A stretch of DNA of 64,000 nucleotides from Palsa-506 sp963755815 (GTDB taxonomy: Bacteria > Actinomycetota > Actinomycetes > Streptosporangiales > Streptosporangiaceae), in the NCBI GenBank assembly GCA_963755815.1, contig CAVWLF010000005.1, forward strand, positions 814,117-878,116, given 5' to 3'. The translations under genes were made by a program, and so were the position numbers. This document shows, in pieces, positions 33,977 to 43,655 of the stretch. The notes under the pieces were generated by a model. That model was not told where the DNA came from and did not search any database. It saw nothing but the letters and a program-made list of their open reading frames with translations. Numbering within the stretch: the stretch's first letter is position 1; each line of letters begins with the position of its first letter.

Positions 33977-34513
33977 TCACTCACGGATCGCCGGGAAGCT
34001 CCCGGTGATCTCCTCGGCCGTTTCCGGCACCGGGTCCGGCAGCATCTCCCGCACCCGCTCCTGGATCGTGCGGCTGAGGTCAGACGGGGGCCGGCTTCCG
34101 TCGAGCACAAGATAGCGGCCGGCGGTGTCCTCCTCGGCCAGCGCGAGGAAGGCCCGGCGCACCCGGTCGTGAAAGTCGGCGGGCTCGGCCTCCAGCCGGT
34201 CGGCTGATCGCTCTCTTCGCCGCAGCCCGTCAACCGGCGGAAGGTCGAGGATGATGGTCAGGTCGGGCCGCAGCCCGCCGGTCGCCCAGTCGTTCAGGTT
34301 GACGATGTCCTCGGGCGGCAGCAGCCGGCCCGCTCCCTGGTAGGCGACCGATGAGTCCACGTACCGGTCGGTCACCACGATCGCCCCGCGGGCGAGGGCC
34401 GGGGCGATGACGGCCGCCACGTGCTCGGCCCGGTCAGCCGCGTACATCAGCGTCTCGGCGTGCCGGGAAAGCCCGGTGTGCGCGGTATCGAGCAGGAGTG
34501 CGCGCAGCCGCAT
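33977..34513 (-). CDS. tmk: dTMP kinase, major part (frame separated from its P-loop)
   Basis: 178 codons from ATG 34513, but homology extends back to ~34640 in the same frame: LLLALEGGEGAGKSTQARLL (P-loop at 34599-34625) and DVVATHEPGATKIG. No usable start exists between the P-loop and the overlapping MFS frame. VVTDRYVDSSVAYQGAG (DRY motif) and RPDLTIILDLP are thymidylate kinase hallmarks. It makes dTDP from dTMP and is normally essential. In actinomycetes it is often fused to an N-terminal MFS module, as the neighbouring frame implies; a one-base shift near 34640-34680 splits the fusion here. Confidence 0.85.
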   Translation of the reverse strand: MRLRALLLDTAHTGLSRHAETLMYAADRAEHVAAVIAPALARGAIVVTDRYVDSSVAYQGAGRLLPPEDIVNLNDWATGGLRPDLTIILDLPPVDGLRRRERSADRLEAEPADFHDRVRRAFLALAEEDTAGRYLVLDGSRPPSDLSRTIQERVREMLPDPVPETAEEITGSFPAIRE

Positions 34514-34515
34514 GC

Positions 34516-36108
34516 CTATCTTGGTCGCGCCGGGCTCGTGCGTGGCGACGACGTCGAATCCCTGGTCCCGCAGCCAGATCGCGAGCAGCCTGGCCTGGGT
34601 GGACTTGCCCGCGCCCTCACCGCCCTCCAGCGCGAGCAGCAGCCCGCGCTGGAGCCCGGGCCGGGCGCGGACGCGGGCGCGCTCCCGTTCGCATGCACCG
34701 GGACCGGCCGGAACTCCCCGCCGCGGAACACCGAGGACAGATCGTCGACCAGCGGCACGCCGCGGCGATCGTCCATCTGCCGGTAGGAGACGACGCCCAG
34801 CACGACCGCCACCGCGGCGGCCAGCAGCAGCACGATGTTGTCGCCGATGCCGCCATAGCCGAGACGGCTGATCCGGCCGAAATCGGCGCCCGTGGCGCTA
34901 CGGACCACCGCGGTGATCCCGGCGGCCAGCGAGGGCGCGATGGCGATCACGGCGAACAGGATCACCCTGATCGCCGACTGCAGGAACGCGAAGGTCCGGC
35001 CGCGGGTGTTGTCGTCCACCTCCAGCCCGATGATGGTGTAGCCGGTCACGTAGGCGATGCCCGCGCAGGCGCCGAGCAGGAGGACCAGGACGATCGCGAC
35101 GACCAGGTTCGGGATCAGGCCGATCAGCGCCAGCGGCACGGCCGCGCACGTGATGGCCACGCCGAACAGGCGGCGCCGGCTGAACCCCCGCATGATCCGC
35201 ATGCCGAGGAACATCCCGGCCGCCAGCCCGAAGAAGATGGCCGAGAAGACCACGCCCCAGCCCGCGTTGCCGCCGTGCAGCGTGTTCCGGACGTAGGCCG
35301 GGCCGAGGCCGACCACCACGCCGCCGGCCGCGAACGCGCCCACCATCCCGATCACGATCCCGCGCACGACCTGGTTCCGGCCGAGGAACTGCCACCCCTC
35401 CCAGATGGCCTTGGCCACCGACGGCGTGGAGATCTGCCCGCGCGCCCGGCGGATTTCCCTGAGCATGAAGATCGTGATCGCGGACACGATGAAGGTGCCC
35501 GCGTTGAAGTAGAGCGCCAGGTTGACCGGGTTGGTGGCGAAGTAGGGCGAGATCGAGCCGAGCGCGGTGGTCACCAGGGCGAGGACCGCGAACAGCAGCC
35601 CGGCCACCGGAGCGGTGCCGTAGGTGGTCAGCAGGCTGAGCTGGTTAGCCTCCTCCAGGCGCTCGGGCGGCACCAGGTTCGGCACCGAGGCGTCCTTGGC
35701 CGGGGTCCAGAACAGTGAGGCGCTGGACGCGAGGAACTGCACTATGTACATCCAGCTCAGCTCGTCGACCAGGTGCAGCCGCAGGTTCAGCGGGATGGTC
35801 AGGTAGAGCACGGCGCGGACGACGTCGCCCACGATCATGTTCAGCCGGCGGTCGAACCGGTCGGCGAAGGCTCCCGCCAGCGGGCCTAGCACCAGCGCGG
35901 GGAGCAGCGAGGTCAGCCAGACGGCACCGACGGCGGCGTTCTCCTGGACGAACCCGTGGTGCTCCGTCAGCTCGCCGGCCAGCGCCGTCAGCGCGAGCAG
36001 GCTCAGCCAGTCCCCGAGGCTGGACAGCGACGTCGCTATCCACAGGCGCCGGAACGGCCTGATGGACAGCGCGCCGCTGTGACCTCGCAAAGGGGACCTA
36101 AAGTTCAC
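34516..36108 (-). CDS. MFS transporter module of a split MFS-dTMP kinase fusion
   Basis: 530 codons from ATG 36108. FRRLWIATSLSSLGDWLSLL begins a 12-helix MFS domain with GPLAGAFADRFDRR (motif A) around residue 75 and helices to ~450. The last ~55 codons (from about GSSAGCCSRWRAV) are an out-of-frame reading of the kinase P-loop, so they are not genuine. Bifunctional MFS-dTMP kinase proteins are known from Streptomyces genomes; the transported substrate is unknown. Divergent spacing of 115 bp to topA suggests one transcript. Confidence 0.83.
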   Translation of the reverse strand: MNFRSPLRGHSGALSIRPFRRLWIATSLSSLGDWLSLLALTALAGELTEHHGFVQENAAVGAVWLTSLLPALVLGPLAGAFADRFDRRLNMIVGDVVRAVLYLTIPLNLRLHLVDELSWMYIVQFLASSASLFWTPAKDASVPNLVPPERLEEANQLSLLTTYGTAPVAGLLFAVLALVTTALGSISPYFATNPVNLALYFNAGTFIVSAITIFMLREIRRARGQISTPSVAKAIWEGWQFLGRNQVVRGIVIGMVGAFAAGGVVVGLGPAYVRNTLHGGNAGWGVVFSAIFFGLAAGMFLGMRIMRGFSRRRLFGVAITCAAVPLALIGLIPNLVVAIVLVLLLGACAGIAYVTGYTIIGLEVDDNTRGRTFAFLQSAIRVILFAVIAIAPSLAAGITAVVRSATGADFGRISRLGYGGIGDNIVLLLAAAVAVVLGVVSYRQMDDRRGVPLVDDLSSVFRGGEFRPVPVHANGSAPASAPGPGSSAGCCSRWRAVRARASPPRPGCSRSGCGTRDSTSSPRTSPARPR

Positions 36109-36223
36109 TGCGCCAGGCTATCGGCAGATGGCTGCGCCGACACGGCGCTAGGGCCGGTAAGTCCGTTTGCCGGGAATGCCGCCATTGCCTGCTGCCGGGC
36201 ACTAGCAGGCGGGCTGCGGCGCG

Positions 36224-39118
36224 TTACGCTCCGGCACCGCGAGCCGAGCTCCCGCCGCCACGCGCGGCGCCGGCCCGGGCGCCCGTCCGGGCCGTTTTGG
36301 CCGGCCGGGCCGGGCTGGCCGCCCGGCGGCGCGGCGCCGGCGGCCCGGCCGCCCGGCGCTCGGCCAGCAGCTCGGCCGCGCGCTGCAGGGTGACCGATTC
36401 CACCAGGTCACCCTTGCGCAGCGAGGCATTTGTCTCGCCGTCGGTGGCGTACGGACCCCAGCGGCCTTCCTTCAGCACGATCTGCTTGCCGCTCGCCGGG
36501 TCCTGGCCGAGTTCCCGCAGGGCCGGGGTGGCCGCCGCCCGGGCCGCGCGGCCGCGCGGCTTGGGCTGGGCGAAGAGCTCCTTGGCCTCGGCCAGCGTGA
36601 CGGTGAACAGCTGCTCCTCGCTTTCCAGCGAGCGGCTGTCGGTGCCCTTCTTGACATACGGCCCGTAGCGCCCGTTCTGCGCGGTCACCGGCTCGCCGTC
36701 AAGCTCCCCGAGGGTACGGGGCAAGGTCAGCAGCCGCAATGCGTCATCCAGCGTCACGGTCGTCAGGTCCATGGACTTGAGCAGGGAAGCCGACCGGGGC
36801 TTGGCGGAGGCGGCCTTCGCGGCTGTCCCCCGGGCCGGCTTAGCGGCAGCCTTGCCCGGGCCGGGCGCGGCCTTGGCCGCCGGATCCGCCGCGGCCGAAT
36901 CCGGCGCGGGCGCGTCCTCCAGCACCTCGGTGACGTACGGGCCGAACCGGCCCGCCTTGGCCACGATGGTCCGCCCGGTGGCCGGGTCGGTGCCCAGCAC
37001 GATGTCCCCGCTCGGCTGCGCCAGCAGCTCGGCCGCTCGCTCCGCGGTCAGCTCGTCCGGCGCTGTCCCCTCCGGGATGTTGACCCGCTGGCCGTCCCGC
37101 TCCAGGTAGGGACCGTACCGGCCGACCCGGATGACGATGTCGGTGCCGGCCAGCGGGAACGAGCTAACATCCCGGGCATCGATGTCGCCGAGGTCGCTGA
37201 CCAGCTCCTTGAGGCCCTCCTCCTTGATACCCGCCACGCCGTCGGCGCCTGTCTCCCCGTCCGTGCCGAAGTAGAACCGGCGCAGCCAGGGCACCCGGGC
37301 CGCCTCGCCCCGGGCGATCTCGTCCAGCGCCCCCTCCATCCGCGCGGTGAAGTCGTAGTCGACCAGGTGCGCGAAATGCCGCTCCAGCAGCGTCACGACG
37401 GCGAAGGCGACGAACGAGGGGACGAGCGCGGTGCCCTTCTTGAAGACATAGCCCCGGTCCAGGATGGTCCCGATGATCGACGCATAGGTGGACGGCCGGC
37501 CGATCTCCCGGTCCTCAAGTTCCTTGATCAGGGACGCCTCGGTGTAACGGGCCGGGGCCCGGGTCGCGTGCTCGGCCGGCGCCAGGCTGATCGCGGTCAG
37601 CGGATCGGCCTCGGCGAGCGGCGGCAGCCGCCGCTGGTTGTCGTCCAGGTCGGCGTCCGGGTCGTCGGAGCCCTCGACGTAGGCCTTCAGGAACCCGTAG
37701 AAGCCGATCACCTTGCCGGACGCGCCGAACTCGGCCTCGAGCGGCGCCCCCTGGCCGGCCAGTTCCGGGCCGGGCCGGCCGATCACCCGGACCGACACCG
37801 ATTCCCCGGTCGCATCCTTCATCTGCGAGGCGACGGTGCGCTTCCAGACCAGGTCGTACAGCCGGAACTCATCGCCGGCCAGGCCGGTCTGAGCGGGCGT
37901 GCGGAAGCTGTCTCCGGACGGCCGGATCGCCTCGTGCGCTTCCTGCGCGCTCTTTACCTTGCTGGTGTAGACGCGCGGTGCGTCCGGGACGTACTCAGCG
38001 CCGTACAGTTCCCGGGCCTGCGCCCGGGCGGCCGTGATCGCGGTCTGCGACAGGGTGATCGAGTCGGTGCGCATATAGGTAATGTGGCCGTTCTCATACA
38101 GCCGCTGCGCGACCGACATCGCGTACTTGGCGGAGAAGCCCAGCTTGCGCGAGGCCTCCTGCTGCAGCGTCGTGGTGCGGAACGGCGCGTACGGCGACCT
38201 GCGGTACGGCTTGCGCTCGACCGAGCCGACGGTGAAGTCCGCGCCGGCCAGCCGGTCGGCCAGCGCCGCCGCCTGCTCCCCGTCCAGGTGCAGGATGTCG
38301 GCGGACTTCAGCACCCCGGTGGACCCGAAGTCCCGGCCCTGCGCCACCCGCTTGCCGTCGACGGCGACCAGCGCGGCGGGGAACACGGACCGGTCCTCGC
38401 CGCTGGCCGGGGCGAACTCGGCCTCCAGGTCCCAGTACCTGGAACCGCGGAACGCGATCCGCTCGCGCTCCTTATCTACCACGAGCCGGACGGCCACCGA
38501 CTGCACCCGCCCGGCGGAAAGCCGCGGCATGACCTTCTTCCACAGCACGGGCGACACCTCGTACCCGTACAGCCGGTCCAGTACCCGGCGGGTCTGGTAG
38601 GCGTCGACCAGGCCGAGGTCCATCTCCCTGGGGCTGGCGACCGCCTGGGCGATCGCCTCCGGGGTGATCTCGTGGAAGACCATCCGCCGGGCCGGGATCT
38701 TGGGCTTCAGTTCCTCCAGCAGGTGCCAGGCGATGGCCTCGCCCTCGCGGTCCTCATCAGTGGCGAGCAGTAGTTCGTCGGCATTCTTCAGCGCCGCCCT
38801 CAGCTTCGCGACCTGCTGCTTCTTGTCAGCGTTGACGACATACAGCGGCTCGAAGTCCGCGTCCACGTTGACGCCGAGCCGCGCCCATGCCTCGCCGCGG
38901 AGCTTGGCCGGTATCTCGGCCGCCTTGTCCGGCATATCGCGAATGTGCCCGATGCTGGACTCGACCACGTAGCCCTTGCCGAGGTATCCGGCGATGGTGC
39001 GCGCCTTCGTCGGAGACTCGACGATGACGAGGCGCCGCACGCCATCGCCGGCGTTGCCGCCAGCCTTAGCGCCTCTTGCGGCCGATCCAGTTCTTGCTGC
39101 CACGCTCTTCACCCTCAC
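36224..39118 (-). CDS. topA: DNA topoisomerase I
   Basis: 964 residues from ATG 39118. Toprim domain begins RRLVIVESPTKARTIAGYL and contains TDEDREGEAIAWH; the nucleophile Tyr is in HITYMRTDS. The C-terminal ~300 residues replace zinc fingers with repeated RYGPYV / RFGPYVTE / RWGPYATDG units, followed by an Ala/Arg/Lys-rich tail, as in mycobacterial and Streptomyces enzymes. It relaxes negative supercoils. First gene of the topA-tmk-holB block. Confidence 0.98.
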   Translation of the reverse strand: MRVKSVAARTGSAARGAKAGGNAGDGVRRLVIVESPTKARTIAGYLGKGYVVESSIGHIRDMPDKAAEIPAKLRGEAWARLGVNVDADFEPLYVVNADKKQQVAKLRAALKNADELLLATDEDREGEAIAWHLLEELKPKIPARRMVFHEITPEAIAQAVASPREMDLGLVDAYQTRRVLDRLYGYEVSPVLWKKVMPRLSAGRVQSVAVRLVVDKERERIAFRGSRYWDLEAEFAPASGEDRSVFPAALVAVDGKRVAQGRDFGSTGVLKSADILHLDGEQAAALADRLAGADFTVGSVERKPYRRSPYAPFRTTTLQQEASRKLGFSAKYAMSVAQRLYENGHITYMRTDSITLSQTAITAARAQARELYGAEYVPDAPRVYTSKVKSAQEAHEAIRPSGDSFRTPAQTGLAGDEFRLYDLVWKRTVASQMKDATGESVSVRVIGRPGPELAGQGAPLEAEFGASGKVIGFYGFLKAYVEGSDDPDADLDDNQRRLPPLAEADPLTAISLAPAEHATRAPARYTEASLIKELEDREIGRPSTYASIIGTILDRGYVFKKGTALVPSFVAFAVVTLLERHFAHLVDYDFTARMEGALDEIARGEAARVPWLRRFYFGTDGETGADGVAGIKEEGLKELVSDLGDIDARDVSSFPLAGTDIVIRVGRYGPYLERDGQRVNIPEGTAPDELTAERAAELLAQPSGDIVLGTDPATGRTIVAKAGRFGPYVTEVLEDAPAPDSAAADPAAKAAPGPGKAAAKPARGTAAKAASAKPRSASLLKSMDLTTVTLDDALRLLTLPRTLGELDGEPVTAQNGRYGPYVKKGTDSRSLESEEQLFTVTLAEAKELFAQPKPRGRAARAAATPALRELGQDPASGKQIVLKEGRWGPYATDGETNASLRKGDLVESVTLQRAAELLAERRAAGPPAPRRRAASPARPAKTARTGARAGAARGGGSSARGAGA

Positions 39119-39364
39119 ATCCCGCGGACGCCCGGAAGGCTACCGCAGGCGATCAGCAGACGGCCCGCGGACTGGCCACTCTGCCGCCGCGACACCGTTG
39201 CCGCGGCACCCTGCCCGGGACTGACCGCGGCCGGATGGCCGCCGTTCGCACCCCGGTCCCGTACCTTCAACCCGCCGCGGCACTGCGTGTGTTCCCTTGG
39301 GGGAAATTGCCCTATTTTCGCAACGCCGTTTGAACTGCGGCGCTGGCCGCGCACAATAAGTGTG

Positions 39365-39553
39365 ATGTCGGAGTACTCCTACCTTGTCCTCTACCTGCCG
39401 CGCGGAACGCCGAGAGAGGCCGCGCGGCGAATCCTCACGGATCACGCCGAGTACGGCGACTGGGAACTGGCCCGGCTGCGGCTGAATGCCGACGGCAGCA
39501 GGAAGGCTACCCTGCGTCGCCAGATCATCCGGCCCGTGCGCACGCTCAGGTGA
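39365..39553 (+). CDS. DUF5703-family-like small protein
   Basis: 62 residues from ATG 39365. Compact sequence SYLVLYLPRGTPREAARRIL, HAEYGDWELARLRL, GSRKATLRRQIIRPVRT matches small actinobacterial proteins annotated as DUF5703, usually encoded beside an M20-family peptidase, as here. Basic C terminus, no membrane segment. Function unknown. Confidence 0.82.
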   Translation: MSEYSYLVLYLPRGTPREAARRILTDHAEYGDWELARLRLNADGSRKATLRRQIIRPVRTLR

Positions 39554-39817
39554 CCCCAGCCGGGTGATCTGCCCGGCGCCGCGCCATCCGGGATGACGTC
39601 GCCCAGAACCACCTGCGGGAGGGCTAACTCGGCAATACGTGTCCGGGAGGCCAGCGCCGCGCGGCACCGGCCCAGGTGTTACGGATCAGGCTTAACACAC
39701 TGCGTTACTATATCAATACCCATTGTGTGCAAGGGGCATTATGCCGAACCTGTCCCCGGACTGGCCGCCGCGGCGTCGCCTGCGCCCGCCGGCGACGCTC
39801 TGACCTGGGCCGGCGTA

Positions 39818-41140
39818 TCAGCAGTGGTCGAGAAACCGGTCCAGGACCCGGACGCCGAAGCGCAGCGCCTCGACCGGGACCCGCTCGTCGACGCCGTGGA
39901 ACATGCCGGAGAAGTCCAGCTCGGCCGGGAGCCGGAGCGGGGTGAAGCCGAAGCACCTGATGCCCAGCCGGCTGAAGGACTTCGCGTCGGTACCGCCGGA
40001 CAGGCAGTACGGCACGATCCTGGCGTCCGGGTCCTCGGCCAGCAGGGCCGCCGTCATCGCCCCGGCCAGGTCGCCGTCGAACGTCGTCTCCACCGCGACG
40101 TCGTGATGAATGAACTCGCGCCGGACGCCCGCGCCGAGCAGCGCGTCCACCTCGGCGAAGAACTCCTCCTCGTGGCCGGGCAGGAACCGCCCGTCCACGT
40201 CGGCCGTGGCCGCCTGGGGCACGACATTGACCTTGTAGCCCGCCTTCAGGACCGTCGGATTGACGGTGTTGGTCAAGGTCGCGCCGACCATCCGGGTGAT
40301 CGGGCCGAGCTTGGCCAGTACCTCGTCGGCCGCGTTATCGGTGAAATCGATTCCCAGCGCCGCGGCGGCCTCGGCGAGGAACGCGCGCACGGACGGGGTC
40401 ATCCGGACCGGCCACTCGTGCCGCCCGAGCCGGGCGACGGTCTCGGCGAGCTCGGTAACCGCGTTGTCGGGCTGCAGCATCGAGCCGTGGCCGGCCGTCC
40501 CGCGGGCGGTCAGCCGCAGCCAGGCCATGCCCTTCTCGGCGGTCTGGATCGGGTAGATGCGGCGCCCGCCGATGGTGGCGCTGAAGCCGCCGACCTCGCC
40601 GACCGCCTCGGTGACGCCCTCGAAGAGCTCCGCGTGGTTGTCCACCAGCCAGCGCGCGCCCCAGGTGCCGCCGGCCTCCTCGTCGGCGAGGAAGGCGAGC
40701 ACGATGTCGCGCGGCGGGCGGCGGCCCTCGCGGAGCCGCTGCCGGACCACCGCCAGGATCATCGCGTCCATGTCCTTCATGTCCACGGCGCCGCGGCCCC
40801 AGATGCAGTCATCCTGGAGCTCACCGGAGAACGGACCGACCTGCCAGTCGGCCGCGTCGGCCGGCACCACGTCGAGATGGCCGTGGATCAGCAGGGCGGG
40901 CCGGCCCGGGTCCGTGCCGGTGATCCTGGCCACGACGCTGGCGCGGCCGGGATGAGATTCCAGCACCGCGGGCTCGAGGCCGGCGTCCGCGAGCAGGGCG
41001 GCGACGTGTTCCGCCGCCTGGCGCTCGCCCGGGCCGGAATGATCGCCGGGGTTGGTGGTGTCGATCCTGATCAGGTCGCTGCACAGGGCCGCGACCTGAT
41101 CCTGCGCGGTTGCCTCGCCGAAGGACGGAATCTGGGTCAC
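39818..41140 (-). CDS. M20-family metallopeptidase (dipeptidase/deacylase)
   Basis: 440 residues from ATG 41140. Metal-binding signatures: LLIHGHLDVVPAD (first His/Asp), WGRGAVDMKDMDA (bridging Asp), FLADEEAGG (catalytic Glu pair), and a C-terminal GMFHGVDERVPV His. A dimerisation lid lies around 190-310 (TARGTAGHGSML). M20 enzymes remove terminal amino acids or acyl groups; the actinobacterial clade next to DUF5703 has no assigned substrate. Cytosolic, single gene. Confidence 0.94.
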   Translation of the reverse strand: MTQIPSFGEATAQDQVAALCSDLIRIDTTNPGDHSGPGERQAAEHVAALLADAGLEPAVLESHPGRASVVARITGTDPGRPALLIHGHLDVVPADAADWQVGPFSGELQDDCIWGRGAVDMKDMDAMILAVVRQRLREGRRPPRDIVLAFLADEEAGGTWGARWLVDNHAELFEGVTEAVGEVGGFSATIGGRRIYPIQTAEKGMAWLRLTARGTAGHGSMLQPDNAVTELAETVARLGRHEWPVRMTPSVRAFLAEAAAALGIDFTDNAADEVLAKLGPITRMVGATLTNTVNPTVLKAGYKVNVVPQAATADVDGRFLPGHEEEFFAEVDALLGAGVRREFIHHDVAVETTFDGDLAGAMTAALLAEDPDARIVPYCLSGGTDAKSFSRLGIRCFGFTPLRLPAELDFSGMFHGVDERVPVEALRFGVRVLDRFLDHC

Positions 41141-41315
41141 CTGGCCATCGTCGCATCCGGCGCCGGCCGCCGGCTGGCCGAGGGGCGGCCGCCGGCTGGC
41201 CGGGGTAAGCGGCAGGCTGGCCGGCGGTCACCGGTTCGCCTTCGCCCGGACCGGCCAGATTTGCTATCGTGAGGCGGCCGGCCAGCGTACAGCGGTGCCA
41301 CCGCAGGCCGGCCAC

Positions 41316-41400
41316 GTCCGGGTGGCGGAATAGGCAGACGCGCTAGCTTGAGGTGCTAGTGCCCCAAAAGGGCATGGGGGTTCAAGTCCCCCCTCGGACA
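41316..41400 (+). tRNA. tRNA-Leu (anticodon GAG)
   Basis: 85 nt with a long variable arm (TGCCCCAAAAGGGCA). Acceptor GTCCGGG pairs with CTCGGAC (one G-T pair), anticodon stem CTAGC/GCTAG with loop TTGAGGT, T loop TTCAAGT. CCA is not encoded. Confidence 0.96.
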
Positions 41401-41418
41401 CATAGTTTCCGCAGGTGA

Positions 41419-41437
41419 GAGCCCTGCGAGAGGGCTC
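41419..41437 (+). terminator. Hairpin after tRNA-Leu
   Basis: GAGCCCT and AGGGCTC form a perfect 7-bp stem with loop GCGAG, 18 bp past the tRNA. No T-run. Likely tRNA terminator. Confidence 0.55.
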
Positions 41438-41602
41438 AGATGAGCCTCGTGACACTGAATTGACACGATTTGTCATCGCGCGGCCCCCTCGACCAGGGCG
41501 GCGAAGCGGTCTGCTGCCTGACCTCTTTTGGCGGAACCGGAACCTTTAATAGCAGCCAGGTAGTCATGAGGTACGGCGGCTACCTGAGCGACCGGAGATC
41601 CC

Positions 41603-42115
41603 TTGAACGCCGACACATCTGAGTTCGCGCAGTTCATCAAAGCGCGCAGCCACGCCCTGCAGCGGACGGCCTGGCTCCTGACCGGCGACTGGGGCCTGGC
41701 CGAGGACCTGGTGCAGACCGCCCTCGCCCGTTCCTGGCCACGCTGGGAACGGATCAACCGCCGTGACGACCCCGAGGTCTATTTACGCCGCGTCATGATC
41801 AACACCTGGCGGACCTGGAGCCGCCGCCGGTGGCGCGGTGAGAAAGCCACCCCGGAAGTAGAACCTGATGCCGTGGTCAATGACGTGGCCTCGGAGGTCG
41901 CCACGCGCATGTACCTGCGCGATCTGCTGGCCACGCTCAGCGGCCGCCAGCGCGCGGTACTCGTCCTGCGGCTCTACGACGACCTGCCCGAAGCGCAGGT
42001 GGCCGAGATGCTGAGCTGCTCGACCGGAACGGTCAAGAGCACGCTGTCGCGTGCGTTGGCCAGGCTGCGCCAGGACCCCCACCTGGCCGAATTCATGGAG
42101 CGTGAAAAGCAGTGA
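41603..42115 (+). CDS. SigE-family ECF sigma factor
   Basis: 170 residues from TTG 41603 with GGAG at the right spacing. Region 2: LQRTAWLLTGDWGLAEDLVQ and TALARSWPRWERI; region 4: LSGRQRAVLVLRLYDDLPEAQ, then CSTGTVKSTLSRALARLR. The next gene starts inside its stop (GTGA), so it is cotranslated with a membrane propeller protein that probably acts as anti-sigma factor. A GGAACC-rich stretch at ~41535-41548 may be part of a self-recognised promoter, but this is weak. Confidence 0.93.
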   Translation: MNADTSEFAQFIKARSHALQRTAWLLTGDWGLAEDLVQTALARSWPRWERINRRDDPEVYLRRVMINTWRTWSRRRWRGEKATPEVEPDAVVNDVASEVATRMYLRDLLATLSGRQRAVLVLRLYDDLPEAQVAEMLSCSTGTVKSTLSRALARLRQDPHLAEFMEREKQ

Positions 42116-43419
42116 ACGGGATCGGCAACAGCGAGATGGACAGCAGGCAGTGGCGTGAGTTCCTCGATACGGCCATCGGGGAGCCACCCGGCGAGGTGAC
42201 CGTGCACTCGGTGCGGCGCCGGATGATGCGGCGCCGACTCACGGCGGCGGCCGCCGCCTCGGCCGTCGTCCTGGTGGCCGTGGGCGTGACCGCCGGCGCG
42301 GCGATGTTCGGGTCAGCGGGACCTGGAGGCAATCAGGCACTCGCCGGGCCGGCCGTGCACGTCAAGGTTGAGGCCCTGCCCAAGGTCTACGTGGACTACG
42401 TTCCCGAGCAGAAGCACCCGCGCAATATCTACCTCCCGATCAACCCCGCCACCAACCGGGCTGGCAAGCCGATTCATCTGCCCTGCGTCATCAACTGCCT
42501 CTTCGAAGCGGCTCCCAACGGGAAGACTCTCTACATCGCCGCGGGGGATTCGGTCATCCCGCTCGACACGAGGACGGACAAGCCCGGCACGCCGATCAAG
42601 GTTGGTAAAGACGGCGCCGAGTTCATCAACATCGACCCGAACGGGAAGGTCGCCTACGTCACCGGCGACTCACAGAAGATCACGCCGATCAACCTCGCCA
42701 CGAATACCGCGGGAAAGCCGTTCAAGCTGATTACGGAGGCTGGCGTCTTCGCGTTCAGCGCGGACGGGAAAACCGCCTTCGTGCTGACCCCGGGCCGCAA
42801 CCTGGCGGAGAACCTGGTCCCCATCAACACCGTCACCAACGCCCCCGGCACCGAGATAAGCCTCGGCCGGTTCGACGGGATCGCGCTCTCCCCGGACGGG
42901 ACGACCGCTTACCTCGGGACCAAGAACAAGATCACCCCGGTCAGCACCACCAGCGGGCAGCAAGGCACGTCCATCGCTCTGCCGGGGAGCCCGTTTGAGA
43001 TGGCCATCACCGCGGACGGGAAGACCATCGTGGTCGCGATCGAGCACGGCCACACGACGGCCACGATCACGACCAAGGTCTTCCTGATCAGCACCAGGAC
43101 CGGCAAGGTCAGCCGGCCCATCCCGATCCCCCCGGCCGCGGAAGAAGTCGCGTTCACACCGGACAGCAAGATCGTCTACTTCGCGAGCTCCGAGGGTCCC
43201 GGACGGGGCACCACCCCCGTCAATATCACCACCGGCACCGCAGGCAAGACCGTTCACATCGGCGCGGACGCCCAGATAGCCATGACCCCGGACGGCAAGA
43301 CCCTCTACGCCACCAACACGCAGGGGGTGATCCCCGTCGACGTGGCCACCGATACGGCGGGCCCGCTGATCCCGTCCCCCGCCCACGGGATCATCCAGGA
43401 GATCGGCATCTCGCCCTGA
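42112..43419 (+). CDS. Membrane-anchored beta-propeller protein, anti-sigma-type partner
   Basis: 435 residues from GTG 42112 (4-bp overlap with sigma). Cytosolic N terminus with SVRRRMMRRRLTA, one helix at ~45-65 (AAAASAVVLVAVGVTAGAAM), then ~350 extracytoplasmic residues with repeating units like APNGKTLYIAAGDSVIPLDT, DPNGKVAYVTGDSQKITPIN and LSPDGTTAYLGTKNKITPV: a YVTN-type propeller of about seven blades. The architecture suggests an external sensor that controls the cotranslated sigma factor. It lacks a zinc anti-sigma motif, so the inhibitory contact is unknown. Confidence 0.87.
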   Translation: MNGIGNSEMDSRQWREFLDTAIGEPPGEVTVHSVRRRMMRRRLTAAAAASAVVLVAVGVTAGAAMFGSAGPGGNQALAGPAVHVKVEALPKVYVDYVPEQKHPRNIYLPINPATNRAGKPIHLPCVINCLFEAAPNGKTLYIAAGDSVIPLDTRTDKPGTPIKVGKDGAEFINIDPNGKVAYVTGDSQKITPINLATNTAGKPFKLITEAGVFAFSADGKTAFVLTPGRNLAENLVPINTVTNAPGTEISLGRFDGIALSPDGTTAYLGTKNKITPVSTTSGQQGTSIALPGSPFEMAITADGKTIVVAIEHGHTTATITTKVFLISTRTGKVSRPIPIPPAAEEVAFTPDSKIVYFASSEGPGRGTTPVNITTGTAGKTVHIGADAQIAMTPDGKTLYATNTQGVIPVDVATDTAGPLIPSPAHGIIQEIGISP

Positions 43420-43655
43420 CCCGCGCGCGGCATCAGGGGGGGCGAACCCGGCCAGCCACGCGACGGCCCAGCTGGGGCGACCTCCAAACGCTCAGCGCCG
43501 CCGCTGGTTCGGGACGAGAGGCGATCCGTGCTGGCCAGGCGCAACAAAATTAGCCGCCCATGCGTCAACCCGGCATGGGAAGAGGCAGCAAACGCGGGTA
43601 GTCAACGGACGTCCGTCAGTAGCCGCTACGGCGGCGGTACCAGAAGAAATGGCTC

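Noticed and set aside
37367..38773. Long plus-strand open frame opposite topA, and similar ones at 52243-53964, 6189-7274 and 59323-59715
   Set aside because: Composition is Arg/Gly/Pro-rich with no domains; they arise from high GC third positions opposite well-supported genes.
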